DNA of 64,000 bases from Zea mays. Taxonomy: Eukaryota; Streptophyta; Magnoliopsida; Poales; Poaceae. The notes under the pieces were generated by a model. It made no database searches. It was not told the origin of the DNA and saw only the letters and a program-made list of their open reading frames with translations. Below are positions 35,930 through 48,032 of the stretch, piece after piece (position 1 is the stretch's first letter; each line of letters begins with the position of its first letter). The DNA lies in contig NC_050098.1 of the NCBI RefSeq assembly GCF_902167145.1, positions 39,178,501 through 39,242,500 on the forward strand. Reading direction: 5' to 3'. The position numbers were made by a program, and so were the translations under genes.

Positions 35930-38183
35930 TGTTGCCCTCCTTCTTGTCGTTGCCTTGGCCTTTGCCACCTTCCGCCGGGGGCCTGGCCTTATGGAAGTAG
36001 CGCCGAAGCATGACGCATTTCTCAAGGGTGTGCTTGACGGGACCCTGGTGGTAGGGGCACGACTCCTTGAGCATCTTGTCGAACAGGTTGGCCCCTTCGG
36101 GAGGCTTCCGAGGGTTCCTGTGCTCGGCGGCAGCGACAAGATCTACGTCAGCGGCGTCGCGCTTTGCTTGCGACTTCTTCTTGGCCTTCTTCTTCGTGCC
36201 GCGCTGGGCGGACGCCTCGGGAACGTCTTCCTGCTGGCGTCCCTGAGGCTGTTTGTCCTTCCGGAAGATGGCCTCGACCGCCTCCTGACCAGAGGCAAAC
36301 TTGGTGGCGATGTCCATCAACTCGCTCGCCTTGGTGGGAGTCTTGCGGCCCAGTTTGCTCACCAGGTCGCGGCAAGTGGTGCCAGCGAGTAACGCCCCGA
36401 TGACATCCGTGTCGGTGATGTTGGGCAGCTCGGTGCGCTGCTTTGAAAACCGCCGGATGTACTCTCGCAGGGATTTCCCTGGCTGCTGGCGGCAGCTTCG
36501 GAGATCCCAAGAGTTCCTAGGGCACACGTACGTGCCCTGGAAGTTTCCAGCGAAGGCTTTGACCAGGTCGTCCCAATTGGAGATCTGCGCAAGAGGCAGA
36601 TGCTCCAGCCAGGCTCGGGCGGCATCGGAGAGGAACAGGGGGAGGTTGCGGATGATGAGGTCTGTCGTCGTCTATTCCACCCAGCTGGCAGGCCAGCCGG
36701 TAGTCCGCAAGCCACAGTTCCGGCCTTGTTTCCCCCGAGTACTTAGTGATAGTAGTCGGGGCTCAGAACCGGGTCGGGAACGGCGCCCGTCGTATGGCCC
36801 GGCTGAAGGCTTGCGAACCTCGTGGTTCGGGCGAGGGGCTCCGATCCTCCTCACTGTCGTAGCGTCCCCCACGCCTGGGGTGGTAGCCTCGGCGCACCTT
36901 CTTGTCGAGGCGGGCTCGACGGTCGCGGCGGTGGTGCTCGTTGCCGAGGCGACCCGAGGCCGCAGGCGTCGCGTCCCGCGTGCGCTCGGTGTGGACCGAG
37001 GCCTCCCGCATGAATCGGGAAGTTGCTGCGCGATGCTCCGGGGGCACCCTTGCCTTCGGGAGGCAGAGCTCTCGGCCCGTCGGACCGTGGCATCCTCCAG
37101 GAGATTCTTGAGTTTTACCTGGATACGCCGCCCCTCGGTGGTGGATGGCTCCGGCATCGCTCGGAGCAGCATTGCCGCTGCAGCCAGATTCTGGCCGACC
37201 CCACTGGAGGCTGGGGGCAGCCTTGCCCTGGCATCGGCAGCGATACGACGCTGGACGTCCTGGGCCTGATGATGTGCTTCTCCGGCGAGTGCTCGGCCTG
37301 CCCACTCCTGCTCGTTGTTTTGCCGGAGCTGCACAAGTTGCCCTGCTTCCTCGTCGAGCTTGGCCTGCATCTCGCGGATTTGCTCGAGCTGTGTGTCCTG
37401 ACCCCCCGCAGGGACTGGGACCACAGCTAGCTCTCGCAGGATGTCAACGCAAGGCGCAGGCCCAGGGGGATCGTCATCCTCCAGCATACCAAGGTGGTTG
37501 CCTTCGTCGTGACCCCCTAGATCGACGTGGAAACATTCGCGACTTGGGCCACAGCCCTCGTCGTCAAGGCTGTGGACATCATCGGAGCAATCGGAGAGGC
37601 AGTAGTCACATGCGGTCATGAAGTATCGCATGGCACTAGGAGCGTGGAGCCCGGAGAAATCCCAACCAGAGTCGGGCTCGTCTTCTTCCTCGGAACCCGG
37701 GGGCCCGTAGGTCGAGACGGCCGTCAGTCGGTCCCAGGTTGACCACATATGGTACCCCGGAAGGTTAGGATATGCCTTTACGAAAGCGCTCACCGAAGCA
37801 GGGTCGCTTGGTGGATAGAAGTTGAATCTAAAAGGCACAGGGTGGAAAACGGACGGTACCTTTTGATCGATGGACGGTGACGAGGTCGCGTCGGGGACGG
37901 ACTGCACCGTTATCTCAGGTACAAGGCTAACGCCCAGCAAGTCCTTCGCGAGTGTGCTGGCATCATCTGTCTGCTTGGGGTTGGCATGTTGTGGGGAAAC
38001 GACACTCGTCGTCGTCTCAGGCGCGAGGACAACGCCCGGCATGTCCCCCGCTGGGGTGCCGGCGTCGTCGACTCGCTCGACAGCCGACGAGATGCCGCCT
38101 CCTGCCTGGCCACGATTGCCCCGTCTCCTCCTCCTGCGGCGAGGAAGGCGTCGGGACAAACCCGGATGTTGCTCTTCCGCCAC
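35930..38183 (-). pseudogene. gag: Tat gag, broken
   Basis: Read from 38183 downward: an Arg-rich N-terminus, an acidic linker, RFNFYPPSDPASVSAFVKAY, then a coiled coil (QLEQIREMQAKLDEEAGQLV), and after about 36670 the retrotransposon gag capsid region (RSCRQQPGKSLREYIRRFSK, ELMDIATKFASGQEAVEAIF). A second plus-one style frame (for example RARLDKKVRRGYHPRRGGRY, 36763-37100) carries the best homology in between, so frame changes occur near 37.1 and 36.76 kb. A TAG at 36672-36674 also interrupts. A zinc-knuckle-like segment (SCPYHQG, KHTLEKCVMLRRY) follows near 36050. The remaining gag lies left of 24293 beyond the young element. Confidence 0.82.
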
Positions 38184-38397
38184 GGGGGGAAGACGTCATC
38201 GAGTCCGCCGCTGCCGGGCGGGCTGATGGCCGTCGTTGTCGCTGCCGCGCTGCGGGGGAAGGAGTACCATGTCGTAGCTGCCGTCGAGGGACATGAACTC
38301 GAGACTCCCAAAACGGAGCAGCATCCCGGGCTGAAGAGGTTGCTGGAGACTACCCATCTGGAACTCAACAGGAAGTTGTTCGTCAACACGCAGCAGG

Positions 38398-38415
38398 CCC
38401 CTACCTGGCGCGCCA
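38398..38415 (-). other. Primer-binding region of the Tat element
   Basis: On the minus strand TGGCGCGCCAGGTAGGGG follows the LTR end after two bases. This sequence is common at the PBS of grass Tat elements; the exact tRNA is not assigned. Confidence 0.7.
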
Positions 38416-38417
38416 AC

Positions 38418-39781
38418 TGTCGGCGTTTCGACCCCGGGGGGTCCCTGGACCGACGAGTAAAATTGTCGCTGCGTGTCCCAGCCCAGATGGGTTGGCGCGA
38501 GATGGAACACAAGGGGAAAACGCGGCTCGTGTTATCCTGCGCTAGGGGGATGCGCTTGCAGTAGGGGTTACAAGCGTTCGCGAGGGAGAGAGAGTGAGCC
38601 TGTTCGTCAACCCGTCCTTCCGTGCATGAGGGAGAGAGAGTGAGCTTGCATGAGGGCCCTGGACCTTCCTTTTATAGATGCAAGGAGAGGGTCCAGGTGT
38701 ACAATGGGGGTGTAGCTATGCGCTAACGTGTCCGGCAGAGAGGTGCCTGAGCCCTGTGTACATGCCAACGTGGCTGTCGGAGAGGTGCTAGAGCACTGTG
38801 TACGTGGTATCGTGGTCGTCGGAGGAGCGCTTGAGCCCTGTAGAAGCACAGCTGTCGGGGCTGCTGGGACCTTGCTGACGTCTCCTTGCTTCTGTAGGGG
38901 CTGAGAACCACCGTCGTCATGGACGCACGCGGGGAGCCATCATTACTTGTTACCAGGGCGAGTCTGGATGGGACGCCGGTCTTGTTCCCCCGTAGCCTGA
39001 GCTAGCTAGGGGTAGGGTAATGATGTATCCCCCGTGGCGTGGTCGGTCCGAGCCCAAGGTTGGGCGAGGAGGAGACTCCTCCTGAGGCCGAGGCCGGGGT
39101 CGGGCGAGGACGCGATTCCTCCTGAGGTCGAGGTTGAGGCTGAGCCCTGGGGTTGGGCGAGGCGGAGACCACCCTCCGAGGCCGAGGTTGAGGCCGAGCC
39201 CTGGGGTCGGGCGAGGTGGAGTCCTCCTTCCATGGCCGAGGTTGAGGCCGAGCCCTGGGGTCGGGCAAGGCGGAGCTTCCTGTTGCGCCTGAGGCTGAAC
39301 TTGGCTGTTGCCAGCCTCACTCTGGCGGGTGGCACAGCAGTCGGAGCGGGGCGAGCGGCGCTGTTTTCCTGTCAGGTCGGTCAGTGGAAGGGCGAAGTGA
39401 CTACGGTCACTTCGACCTTGCCGACTAAGGCACGTGTGTCAGGATAAGGCGTCAGGCGATCCTCACATTGAATGCGCCTGCGATACGGTCGGTTGGTGAG
39501 GCGATTTGGCCAAGGTTGCTTCACAATGAAGCCTGCCCGAGCTGGGCTTCGGGCATGTCGAGGGTGTGCCCATTGCTTGAGGAGGCCCTCGGGTGAGGCG
39601 TGAATTCGCCTGGGACCACTATTCCCGCCCGAGGCTGGGCTCGGGCGAGGCGAGATCGCGTCCCTTGAGTAGACGAAGCCTTGACCTGAATTGCGCCCAT
39701 CAGTCTCTGCAGCTTGTGCTGATGATGGTTACCAGCCGTGTTTAGGAGTGTTGGGGGTACCTCTAATTACGGTACCCAACA
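38418..39781 (-). repeat. 5' LTR of the Tat element
   Basis: On the minus strand it begins TGTTGGGTACCGTAATTAG and ends AACGCCGACA, 1364 bp. Internal repeats with GAGGTTGAGGCCGAGCCCTG near 39120-39290 are visible. The partner LTR is outside the window. Confidence 0.88.
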
Positions 39782-40641
39782 GTGGAAGTGGTGCTGTTCT
39801 TGTGCAGTGAGGTTCTCCCGTGCTCTTTGCTTCACTTGTGCGCCTGTGTGGTGCTGTGTTTGTCTGATTATTGTCCACCGTGGCCTAGTGCCTGGGCTCA
39901 TTGCTGCGCGGTGTTCGTCTTCTCGGGCTGGTGCTGTGGACGTCTCTCACGGCCTCAGCAGTGGCTCTAGTATCTCCGTCAACCTCCCACTGTGCAGGCC
40001 CGGACGTGGGCGGCGGAATTGGTTTTCTGGGACAGAACTTCGTGTTCGCTGAGCTGATCTTCCCACGTAGACAATCTACATGCTGTGAGTTGTCCGTTGC
40101 CTCACTTTATTTACTGTTTAATTTTGTGTAATATACTAGTATTAAATACTTGGGTGTGATTGCACTATTGTGGGTATTTGTTTGCTCAATGATAATAGCG
40201 ATGTAGTGAGACAACGTGACAGTCTGGGTTTTAGTGTGTTGTTAATTTCAGCATCAAGTATTTATTTGAGCCTAATTATATCTCTATTTGTTGAGGCTGT
40301 TTACATGTGTTAAATTATGTTATTTTATTTAGTACACAGCTCATTACTATTAGTATTTATACTTGATTATTAGGTTTATTATATCTGATCTAAAATCCCG
40401 ATTTGGTAAGACAGGACTGTCACATTAGTCGAGGATCTCTAATCAATTTAGCGTTGGAGGGCTGTTTATTACAGCAACCCACTATTTTGAGAGCAATATA
40501 AAAAGATAAACAATTAAGTTTATGTGCAATTTCTGACTTCTTCATCTGCAAGCCACGTTTAATTTTGAAATGGAACTGAGTAGCTATGTTTCATGTTTCC
40601 ATTCACTGGAATTGCTACTGTTAATCGCTGTTATAATTACA
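39782..40641. other. Unassigned spacer between the Tat LTR and the Helitron
   Basis: GC-richer at the left (to about 40080) and AT-rich after. An open frame runs 39738-40052 but starts inside the LTR and shows no domain. I see no gene. Confidence 0.5.
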
Positions 40642-41506
40642 CTAGGAATATACCCGTGCGTTGCTACGGAATCAACACATTTTATTAACATACATTGAGA
40701 TCAATACATTATATTAAGATACATTGAGATTGTGAATACAAATGTGAATATCGATTGTCCCTAAGCGAACATAGATGAGTGGGTTGTCCTCGGTTGCAGT
40801 CGATCTTAGTTGGGTAGCTCGTCGCTACGGCTATATCACATAGATAAATCCTATTTAAATGAGATAATTATTCAAACACGTCCAAATCTTTACAATAAAG
40901 TATCATAAAGATAATTTAATACATTTCTGTTGCAATCATTTGAATACTAAGGCAAATCTCTACTACTTCTTAAGACTCTGTTGTAGGCGTCCATAGTGGT
41001 GGTTCTGCCGTGCCTCCGCGTGTCTGCGCCCCTGCTCCCTAAATCTCGCATCGGCATCGCGCCGCCGGCAATCTCGCTCGGTGACCCCCGCCCCCACTCC
41101 TGCCCCTGCGCCCCCAAATCTCGCCGACGCGCTCGACCACCTCAAGCCCCACACTATCGCTCTCCTCCACCTTCTCTACAGCCGCTGCCCACCTCTAGCT
41201 TCGCCTCCTCCCTATGTGAAATGGGCGCGTGCGCACTGCGGCCCTAGCGAAGGCGTTGCAGATCCCGCAGGAGCAGGCGACGCTCGCTTACCTCTGCGCC
41301 CCGTCCGAATCCGATAGCGTCGTCGATCTGTTCGTCGGGCGGTGCCTCAATGGAGATGGTGGATGACGATGGTGGTCCTGTTCGTGGAGCCGGTCTGCGA
41401 CCGCGTTCGAAGTCCAAGGAAGAGAAGGGGAGGCTCGGGCGATCCTGTTCGTAACATCTGACAATCTCCGTGGCGACTGTTTAGGTCCTGCGCCTGCGAC
41501 CGCGTG

Positions 41507-42279
41507 CGAGCTGGCGCACGGGGTGTTCGAGTGCTGGCTCCACCCGTCGCGCTACCGGACGCAGCCCTGCAAGGACAGCATCGGGTGCCGCCGCCGCGTC
41601 TGCTTCTTCGCGCACACGCTGGACCAGCTCCGCGTGCCGCAGGCGCAGCAGTCTAGCCCGAGGGGCGCGTCCGCGGCGTCGCCGCTGGTCGAGCCGTCGT
41701 ACGACGGCTCGCCGCTCCGCCGCCAGGCATTCCAGAGCTACCTCACCAAGAGCGGCATCATGTCGTCGTCCCCGACCAGTGTTGGTCTCGTCCCCGAGGT
41801 CCCCGCCGTCGGAGTCCCCGCCAATGTCGCCGGCCGCCGCCGCCGCGGCGCTCCGCCGCGGCGCGTGGCCGGGTGTCGGCGGCTCGCCCGTCAACGAGGT
41901 CCTCGCCTCGCTGCGCCAGCTCCGCCTCGGCGGCGGCTCACCGAGGTCGGCGCCTTCCGGCGGGTCGTTCTTGGCAGGCGGCTACCCGTTCGGGTCCCCG
42001 AAGTCGCCGGCCGGTCTGTACAGTCTCCCGTCCACACCACCAACCCGGTCGTGCCCGGTGATGGTGACCACCGCCTCCGGCGCCACCATCATGACCGTGG
42101 AATGCCTCAACCTTGGGCTCCTCGTGGACGAGGAGCCGGTCGAGTCCGGGAGAGCCCTCCGCGAGAAGGTGTTCGAACGGCTCAGCAAAGAAAGCGTCGT
42201 GCCCAACGACACTGTCGCCTCCGCCAACACAGAGGGAGCGGCTCCGAACGTCGGCTGGGTCTCCGACCTCATTAACTGA
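41507..42279 (+). pseudogene. Captured fragment of a plant CCCH (TZF-type) zinc-finger gene
   Basis: The frame enters in the middle of the first finger ([15 protein letters not shown]), then the second finger [20 protein letters not shown] and [10 protein letters not shown]. The two-finger unit is typical of plant RR-TZF proteins that bind RNA and act in stress or hormone responses. Downstream homology [19 protein letters not shown] is in the first frame; near 41780 a one-base loss moves it to another frame ([20 protein letters not shown] to [11 protein letters not shown] 42277-42279). The N-terminal half with the ankyrin or leader region is missing. No start codon or promoter from the parent gene is seen. 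Confidence 0.85.
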
Positions 42280-42912
42280 GGGAATGAAACTCCTGAAACT
42301 ATCAGCATCAGTCGTGCCTTTTCTGAACGGTGCTTATCCATGGTAAGTGCGTGAGGGAAGCTTAGAGGTGTCACTGCACAGCAGCAGGAGAAGAAAGTTC
42401 GTGGGAAAAACCAAAAAAAAGATTTTTATTTTTCTAGATTTGTACTAAGATGATCCTTGTACATATTTTCCTCCATGTGTGAATATTCTCGGATGGCTGT
42501 TGGAGGGAGGGGAGGCAGGGAAAGGTTGATTTGTTCTCGGGTTTCAGATGATGGCATGCCAGTGGAGGTAGAAGGGGTGGCCAGTAAAACACAAAAGGAT
42601 CAAAGGAGACATGGTAGGCGACCAGACCATGCATGAGGTGTCTAGATGTACATAGCGTATGTGCGTACCTGTGTGTTGTGTGTGTGTGGAGGTAGAGCGT
42701 GGGAGAGGCGACCATGTCGACGATCCAAGACAGGAGTAAAGATGAGTGTTTTTTTATATATCTGGCGCCTTGTCATAGCCTTTGTTTTATAATTTTTTTA
42801 ACAACCCCAAGGTAAATATGTCGAACATAGTGATGTTCAATCTTGCTCGATGTTGTGCTAAAGGTTCAAAAATCAGAGCTGAAAGCTGATTCGAATGCCT
42901 GGACACTGTGTA

Positions 42913-43040
42913 GGGGATTTGCTCCTTGGTGACGACATCTTCAACACCGACGGGGAGCTGTGGAGGAAGTAGAGGAAGACGACGTTTTTCAAGTTCACCT
43001 TTAAGACCTTGAGGTATTTCAACGCTATTATGTTCAGAGT
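42913..43040 (+). pseudogene. Captured fragment of a cytochrome P450 gene (CYP86-clan type)
   Basis: The frame reads GDLLLGDDIFNTDGELWRK, then a TAG at 42970-42972, then RKTTFFKFTFKTLRYFNAIM. This corresponds to the helix C region of fatty-acid hydroxylase P450s (LLGDGIF..DGE.W..QRK..SFEF). Heme-binding and other parts are absent. It follows the CCCH fragment on the same strand after about 630 bp, so the two come from different genes captured together. Confidence 0.75.
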
Positions 43041-43240
43041 ACTTAGATCAACACACCATGTTTTTTTGTTGCATGCCATTTGTAGTAGTTCAGATACTCA
43101 GATCAGCACACCATGTTCTTCTGTTGCATGCCATGTGAGTAGTTCAGATACTCAGATCAGCAACATGATGAATTTTAGCAGTTCAAAGTCATTTTGTTTT
43201 GTTGCATGCCATGTGTAGTAGTTCTACATATGTGAGTAGT
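43025..43240. repeat. ~67-bp tandem repeat
   Basis: CAGATACTCAGATCA and TTGTTGCATGCCAT recur three times with drift at about 43030-43235. Confidence 0.75.
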
Positions 43241-43978
43241 TGACGGGCACAACAAATTTACAAAGTCACCTCCATGGGTGAATTAGGAGGTGAATGTGCT
43301 TGCAATACATGCGGGTTTAATCTAGCGTTTTAGCGGATTCCAGGTTTCCATGGCGTGAGATTCCTCTATGCGTTTTATTCGATTTCTTTGTATATTGTTC
43401 TTTCTGTTTTTAATTCAGTAACAAGATCACAAACTGATTTCCCAATTTGCAGGTCCAATTCGCTTGTGGCATGGGAATCCCATCCTAGATTCAATAGAGG
43501 GGCTGCAATGCCGGCATCGCCATAGCTAGAAATCGAGCGTTGACGGACACCGGGCGCTAAGATGGGCCATTCTGTCCACTGCCGCAAGAACCTCATGTGG
43601 TGGAGCCATCCTTACACCTGCTCCTACTTCCGCGCTAGCAGCCCAACACGCCGACGACACGAGCTCCTCCCTATAAAAACGTCATCTTTACTGTATAGAT
43701 AAAGAATGGTTATAATTATTTATTCTTGTGTCCAAGTGGTATTGGATTTTTTTTCTAGCTTGGGGTTAAAGAAAAGACATTCATGTACTTTGCATCTTTT
43801 TTATTTATATTTTATGCTAAATTGTGGAGTAACACTATATTAGTTGTTAGCAAAGAATTTTTTCTTTGTGAGATATTAAGGTTGATGATAATATATATTG
43901 TTATTTCATGTAATCGTTGTGTATTAATATTTTATCAAATAATTGGTGTACCGTCGCAACGCACGGGCACTATACTAG

Positions 43979-44840
43979 TGCAAAGGATTAAGAACTCATA
44001 ATAAAGTATCAATTGTTTGTCTACATACAAGCTTAGTGATCCAAAGGTAGCTAGCTAGCGGTACCCATATAGGAGGAGATTAGTGTGGGGTGGCTCCATG
44101 GCAATGACACCAATATACAGTTCTGTATTGCACCTGCCAGAGTCCAATGAACCAAGCTTACTAAAGTTTTAGTTTAAGATAGATAATTTAACCTTCATTC
44201 AGAAATCATAAGTACCGAACCCGGTAACAGTTCTTCTAAAGATTTTTTTCACAACAGGAAATATTGGCAAACATTCATTTCAGGTTATCAAACATCTAAG
44301 GAATACAATGCTATGAATCTTGCTACCAAGCAGTTAGAGAATTGTTATTACCGAAAATAGGTTATTCTAAACACAGCATGTGATTCGGTCCAACGATAGG
44401 AAAAAAATCCAGGCACACTTTGATTGTGGTCAAGCACAAAAGTAGGTGGAGAGTGAGACCATGACCACAAGTAGAACTGAAGAATAATGTTCTTTTCTAG
44501 TTTTGCACGTGCCGGATATTGAACAAATGAAAAATCCAGCATTTACAATTTGTGGAGCATGACATAAATTCAGGTTGCACGACTGCTGCCATTAAAAATG
44601 AATGTATACTATTTATACCATTTACAAATTGTGATTTGAAAACCTTCTGCAACATAAATAGTGGACCAGCAGGGTAAATATAGTCGACTCACACAACTTG
44701 TTTAGTTTAAGTACAAACTTTGCTTACACAAAACAAACAGCCGAAGGTAAAATCTTACACACCCTAGTTGCAAAGTGAGCAGGATTAGCAGACACCATCC
44801 GCAGTCGAGTAAAGCTTTCTTTTGTTCTACCCTTCAAAAC
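43979..44840. other. Helitron body without recognised gene
   Basis: AT-rich sequence of the minus-strand Helitron between the two nested Helitrons. Nothing recognisable. Confidence 0.5.
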
Positions 44841-44841
44841 C

Positions 44842-44925
44842 AAACTGTTGCTTTCTCTGTCGAGTCGATGGACCTGGTCTCACAAGGCACATTGAAAAGC
44901 GATCTTTAGAGCCCCTAAGATTACA
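44842..44925 (-). pseudogene. Possible last exon of a captured gene
   Basis: On minus, an open frame reads KDRFSMCLVRPGPSTRQRKQ and ends QFGFEG then a stop near 44842. It looks like a basic C-terminal tail. Parent gene unknown. Confidence 0.35.
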
Positions 44926-45110
44926 CATTAAAGATTATTAAAGCTCAGATGCAAAACCAAGGGCGAAATTACTTTTCTTCATTGTGATGAACAAGAAAAA
45001 AGTGCCAAAATTTTGACGAGACACATCGATTAAACAGCAGACAAGAAGATACCCAGAGGGCTCAATTCATAGAAGTATGTGTAAATAATCGCAGTGCATG
45101 TAGGATAAAA

Positions 45111-47547
45111 TCTCTACTACTCTATAAGAACCTAACATAGACCGCGGTGCACAGTTCTGCCTCCTCACGACGCATACGACCCACATGTTAGTGTCTCCTT
45201 TCTTTCCCGTGCGTGCCCTCTCTCCTCTACCCCTGCATCCGCATGGTCCTCGCCGCAATCCCCTCACCGATTAATGCCTCATCCATGGAAGGAAAAAATC
45301 ACCTTAGAAGGAAACACATCCCCTCGCCGCTATCCACGCCTCGCAGCAATCCAGCACGCAGGAATCCCATTGCCGACGACGCGCAGGACCACTCATTGCC
45401 CAATCGTTCTTCTCATGCACCGCGGATGCCCCACCCATATCCTGCTCGCCCCAAACGCAATCCACGTCTCGCCGCCATGGAAGGAATCGCAACCCAATCC
45501 CCTCATCGTCATCCAGCGCACAGGACCACCATCGGCCTGCATCCCATCGCAAGTGCAGGACCACCCCGCCATCTCATTCTTCCCATTCTACGCGCCAACC
45601 CCGCCTGGATCTTCCGATGCTCGAGTACTTCCCATTCTACGCACCAGCCCCGCCCAGATCTTGGGATGCTCAAGTATGAGATGGAAGACACCTCTCTGAG
45701 CGCTCAAATCTGAACACCACACCTCTCTGAAACACAAACAGACTTGGTTTATAAAATAGAGAACTACTCATGTGACTGTTCATCTGACAATTTCAGGTTT
45801 GTGTTTCTAAGTTTTATATATGTTTCCTTTTCTCCAATTGACTGTAGCTTTATCATCCGTGCACCATTTCCGTAAATAAATAGAGTTTTAGTTGTAGTTG
45901 AATCAATATTTGTGGGCAATGTGTCTTGTGCGACATTTTGTATATTGAGTGTACCACATGAGCTATTTTAGCACTTGTCAGATTTTTTATTTTTTAAAAC
46001 ATCAGTCACTCAAATCTGAACACCACACCTCTCTTCACAAACGTTAATATGATATGCAGTATGTTATCTAAAGTTTTGTCTACAAATATATCAACCTGAC
46101 CTCAATATTCATGGTTTCCCTTTATATGAAATTGTAGTTCCTGTCAGATCACGACATTTATATGAAACTGTAGACTTATCCAAATTTTTTGATGGTTCAA
46201 AGTATGTCCTATATACCAGTTTAATTTGTTCAACGTGTTGCGGTTCTTGTCAGATCACGAATATTAACCTGTTCAAGGTGATCCAATCCCCTTAGCCCTA
46301 TCCTTTGTCTTATTAGTCCATACTTCTGTATACTGTGTTGTTTCAGTTCGGTGTCTCTATCCTAAACTTCTGTGTCTGTGGTAAAGTACCCCCATCTAAT
46401 GACATTCTTAGTTGCGGTAAATTGTTGAATTAAGAAGAAAATGTGTTGCGACACAGTTGTCTATCTTCACACTTTTGTGAATTGATTTAAGGGTGTCACT
46501 GTTTTTCTCCAATTCATCTATCAGTCTGCTACACACATTTGTGGTCTCCCTTTATTTTAATTGTGAGTCAACTATGTCTATCTTCACACTTTTGTGAATT
46601 GATTTAAGGGTATCACTATTTTTCCCAATTCATCTATCAGGCTGCTACCCAAATTCTTGACCTCTCTTTATTTTAATTGTGGATTGATTTAAGGGTAAGT
46701 TGCATTCCTCATCCTTTTTTTAAAATAATTCTCTCAGTCACCTTGTTGATTTTTCCTGCTACTATCCTCACATTTTGCTCGACCTTTCACTTCCCAGTAT
46801 GAAGCAAAGCTCTTGCCTGGCTTGATCTATCGAATGAAGCAGCCAAAAATCGTGCTACTGATTTTTGTTTCAGGCAAGATTGTTCTGACAAGAGCTAAGG
46901 TTAGCAGTCGTTTCTTGAGTCCATTACCATTAAAGTACATCTCAGTTTTTTCTGATTGTGTTAGAGTATATCCAACCTTTTCTCTTTTTAGGTGAGAGAT
47001 GAGACATTGCTTTTGAAATTATCTATCCAGTTCTCGTAAAGTCATAAAAGTCCGGCAATGCTAAGTACATGGTAATTGCTAATGGACAAGAATAATTAGG
47101 GTATGTTGTTCAAGTATGTGCCCAGTTGTTGTTGTTGTCCCCCTTTTATCGTTTTGTTTTCTGATTTCGACGATACCATTACCTGGGACGCTCACGAGAC
47201 TTATATAATATACTATCCTTCTATGGAATCAATGTGTTGATTAATATTCGCTACATATTTATCATTGTTTATTTTTTATCAATGACAAAGCACATGTTCA
47301 ATCTTATATACCTTTTAAGATATGTATACGTCTACGATGCTAAAAAAAGTATAGAATAACATATAATATTTTTGCATATCAATGTATTTTATCACTATTT
47401 GAATTGCGCACAAATTTCATGTCATTAGTGTTCATTTGTGAGATATGGGGTTGATGATATATATGTTGTTCGTTTTCATGTAATCATTGTGTACTAATAT
47501 TTATCGAATAATTTATACGTCGTCGCAACGCACGGGCACATAGCTAG
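45111..47547 (+). mobile_element. Second nested plus-strand Helitron
   Basis: It begins TCTCTACTACTCTATAAGAAC after A (45110) and ends CGTCGCAACGCACGGGCACATAGCTAG before T (47548). Its last ~100 bp match the end of the Helitron at 40957-43978 (GTTGATGAT..TCATGTAATC..TGTGTA). The empty site is confirmed by a related repeat at about 48033-48110 that has the flanks joined directly. Open frames at 45213-45713 are Pro/His-rich and not recognised. Confidence 0.92.
46459..46695. repeat. ~116-bp tandem repeat in the nested Helitron
   Basis: CTATCTTCACACTTTTGTGAATTGATTTAAGG and the following AATTCATCTATCAG..CTGCTAC occur twice about 116 bp apart; a third partial unit ends with TTGATTTAAGGGTAAG. Confidence 0.85.
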
Positions 47548-47589
47548 TATATAAGAAGTACGAACAAATCTAACACATACCGAAATTTT

Positions 47590-48020
47590 TATTCACTGAC
47601 CTCGACATGGTTGCTACTTGACTTCTGGTCAACTTCTTCAACATGTTCTTTTTCCCGAAACTCAAATCCAGAATAAATAATGAACATAAGGCTATGATAA
47701 CAATTGCACAAATAGCATAAGAGGTTTCAGTTTTCCCATGTTGCATAGGAAAAAAACACTGACAAGATCGTGCTCGTGAACCTCGACAGGATTGCTGCTT
47801 GAATTCTCATCATTTTGCTCTTCATGTTTGCTCTCCTAAAACCCATTTTCCCCAAATGATGTCATTTAAATAATCATCGTGTATTCAAAATACCATAAAG
47901 GTTTCAGTTTAACCAATGTTGCATAGCAAAAAAACACTAACCAGACTGCATTTGGACCTCTATAGGATTACTGTCTGAATTCTCATCAATTTTCTCCTCA
48001 CGCTTGTTGTCTTGACCCCC
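47590..48020 (-). pseudogene. Three tandemly duplicated small exons of a captured gene
   Basis: On minus, three related segments at about 47940-48017, 47760-47838 and 47599-47675 read KREEKIDENSDSNPIEV, KHEEQNDENSSSNPVEVHEH and KEHVEEVDQKSSSNHVEV. Each is followed by donor-like GTT, GTC or GTCAGT and separated by similar intron sequence (GTTTCAGTTT..CCATGTTGCATAG). Period is about 180 bp. The protein family is not recognised; the repeat unit is acidic and Ser/Asn-rich. Confidence 0.5.
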
Positions 48021-48032
48021 CCAAATGAACTT

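Larger units (their letters stand above)
1..39781 (-). mobile_element. Tat-lineage Ty3/Gypsy LTR retrotransposon, minus strand, left end outside window
   Basis: On the minus strand the order is LTR (38418-39781), primer-binding region, gag (35930-38183), protease, reverse transcriptase, RNase H, a second RNase H, integrase (20209-24293), then a long 3' region reaching position 1. The 3' LTR must lie left of the window. The second, archaeal-type RNase H and the DGGS protease motif are known marks of the Tat lineage. The element is interrupted by a Sirevirus (184-16805) and by a gag-only LTR element (24294-35929). Coding regions carry several in-frame stops and frame changes, so it is an old, non-coding copy. 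I do not assign a family name. Confidence 0.9.
40957..43978 (+). mobile_element. Plus-strand Helitron carrying CCCH zinc-finger and P450 gene fragments
   Basis: It begins TCTCTACTACTTCTTAAGAC after A (40956) and ends CCGTCGCAACGCACGGGCACTATACTAG before T (43979). The hairpin CCGT-C-GC AAC GC-ACGG lies 11 bases from the end. It lies 315 bp inside the 3' end of the minus-strand Helitron. It encodes no transposase. A GC-rich stretch at 41000-41480 may be another captured piece (frame with LADALDHLKPHTIALLHLLY) that I cannot identify. Confidence 0.9.

Noticed and set aside
24289..35934. TCTGC and TGTTG as a decayed 5-bp target duplication
   Set aside because: Only the first base agrees in a direct comparison and the LTRs are too similar for such decay.
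39738..40131. Frames just right of the Tat LTR
   Set aside because: They start inside or beside the LTR and show no recognisable domain.
40640..43980. CACTAGGAATATACCCGTGCG at 40640 and GCACGGGCACTATACTAGTG at 43979 as terminal inverted repeats of one DNA transposon
   Set aside because: Both are Helitron 3' ends (hairpin plus CTAG) in opposite orientation, and each pairs better with a TCTCTACT start (51339 minus, 40957 plus).
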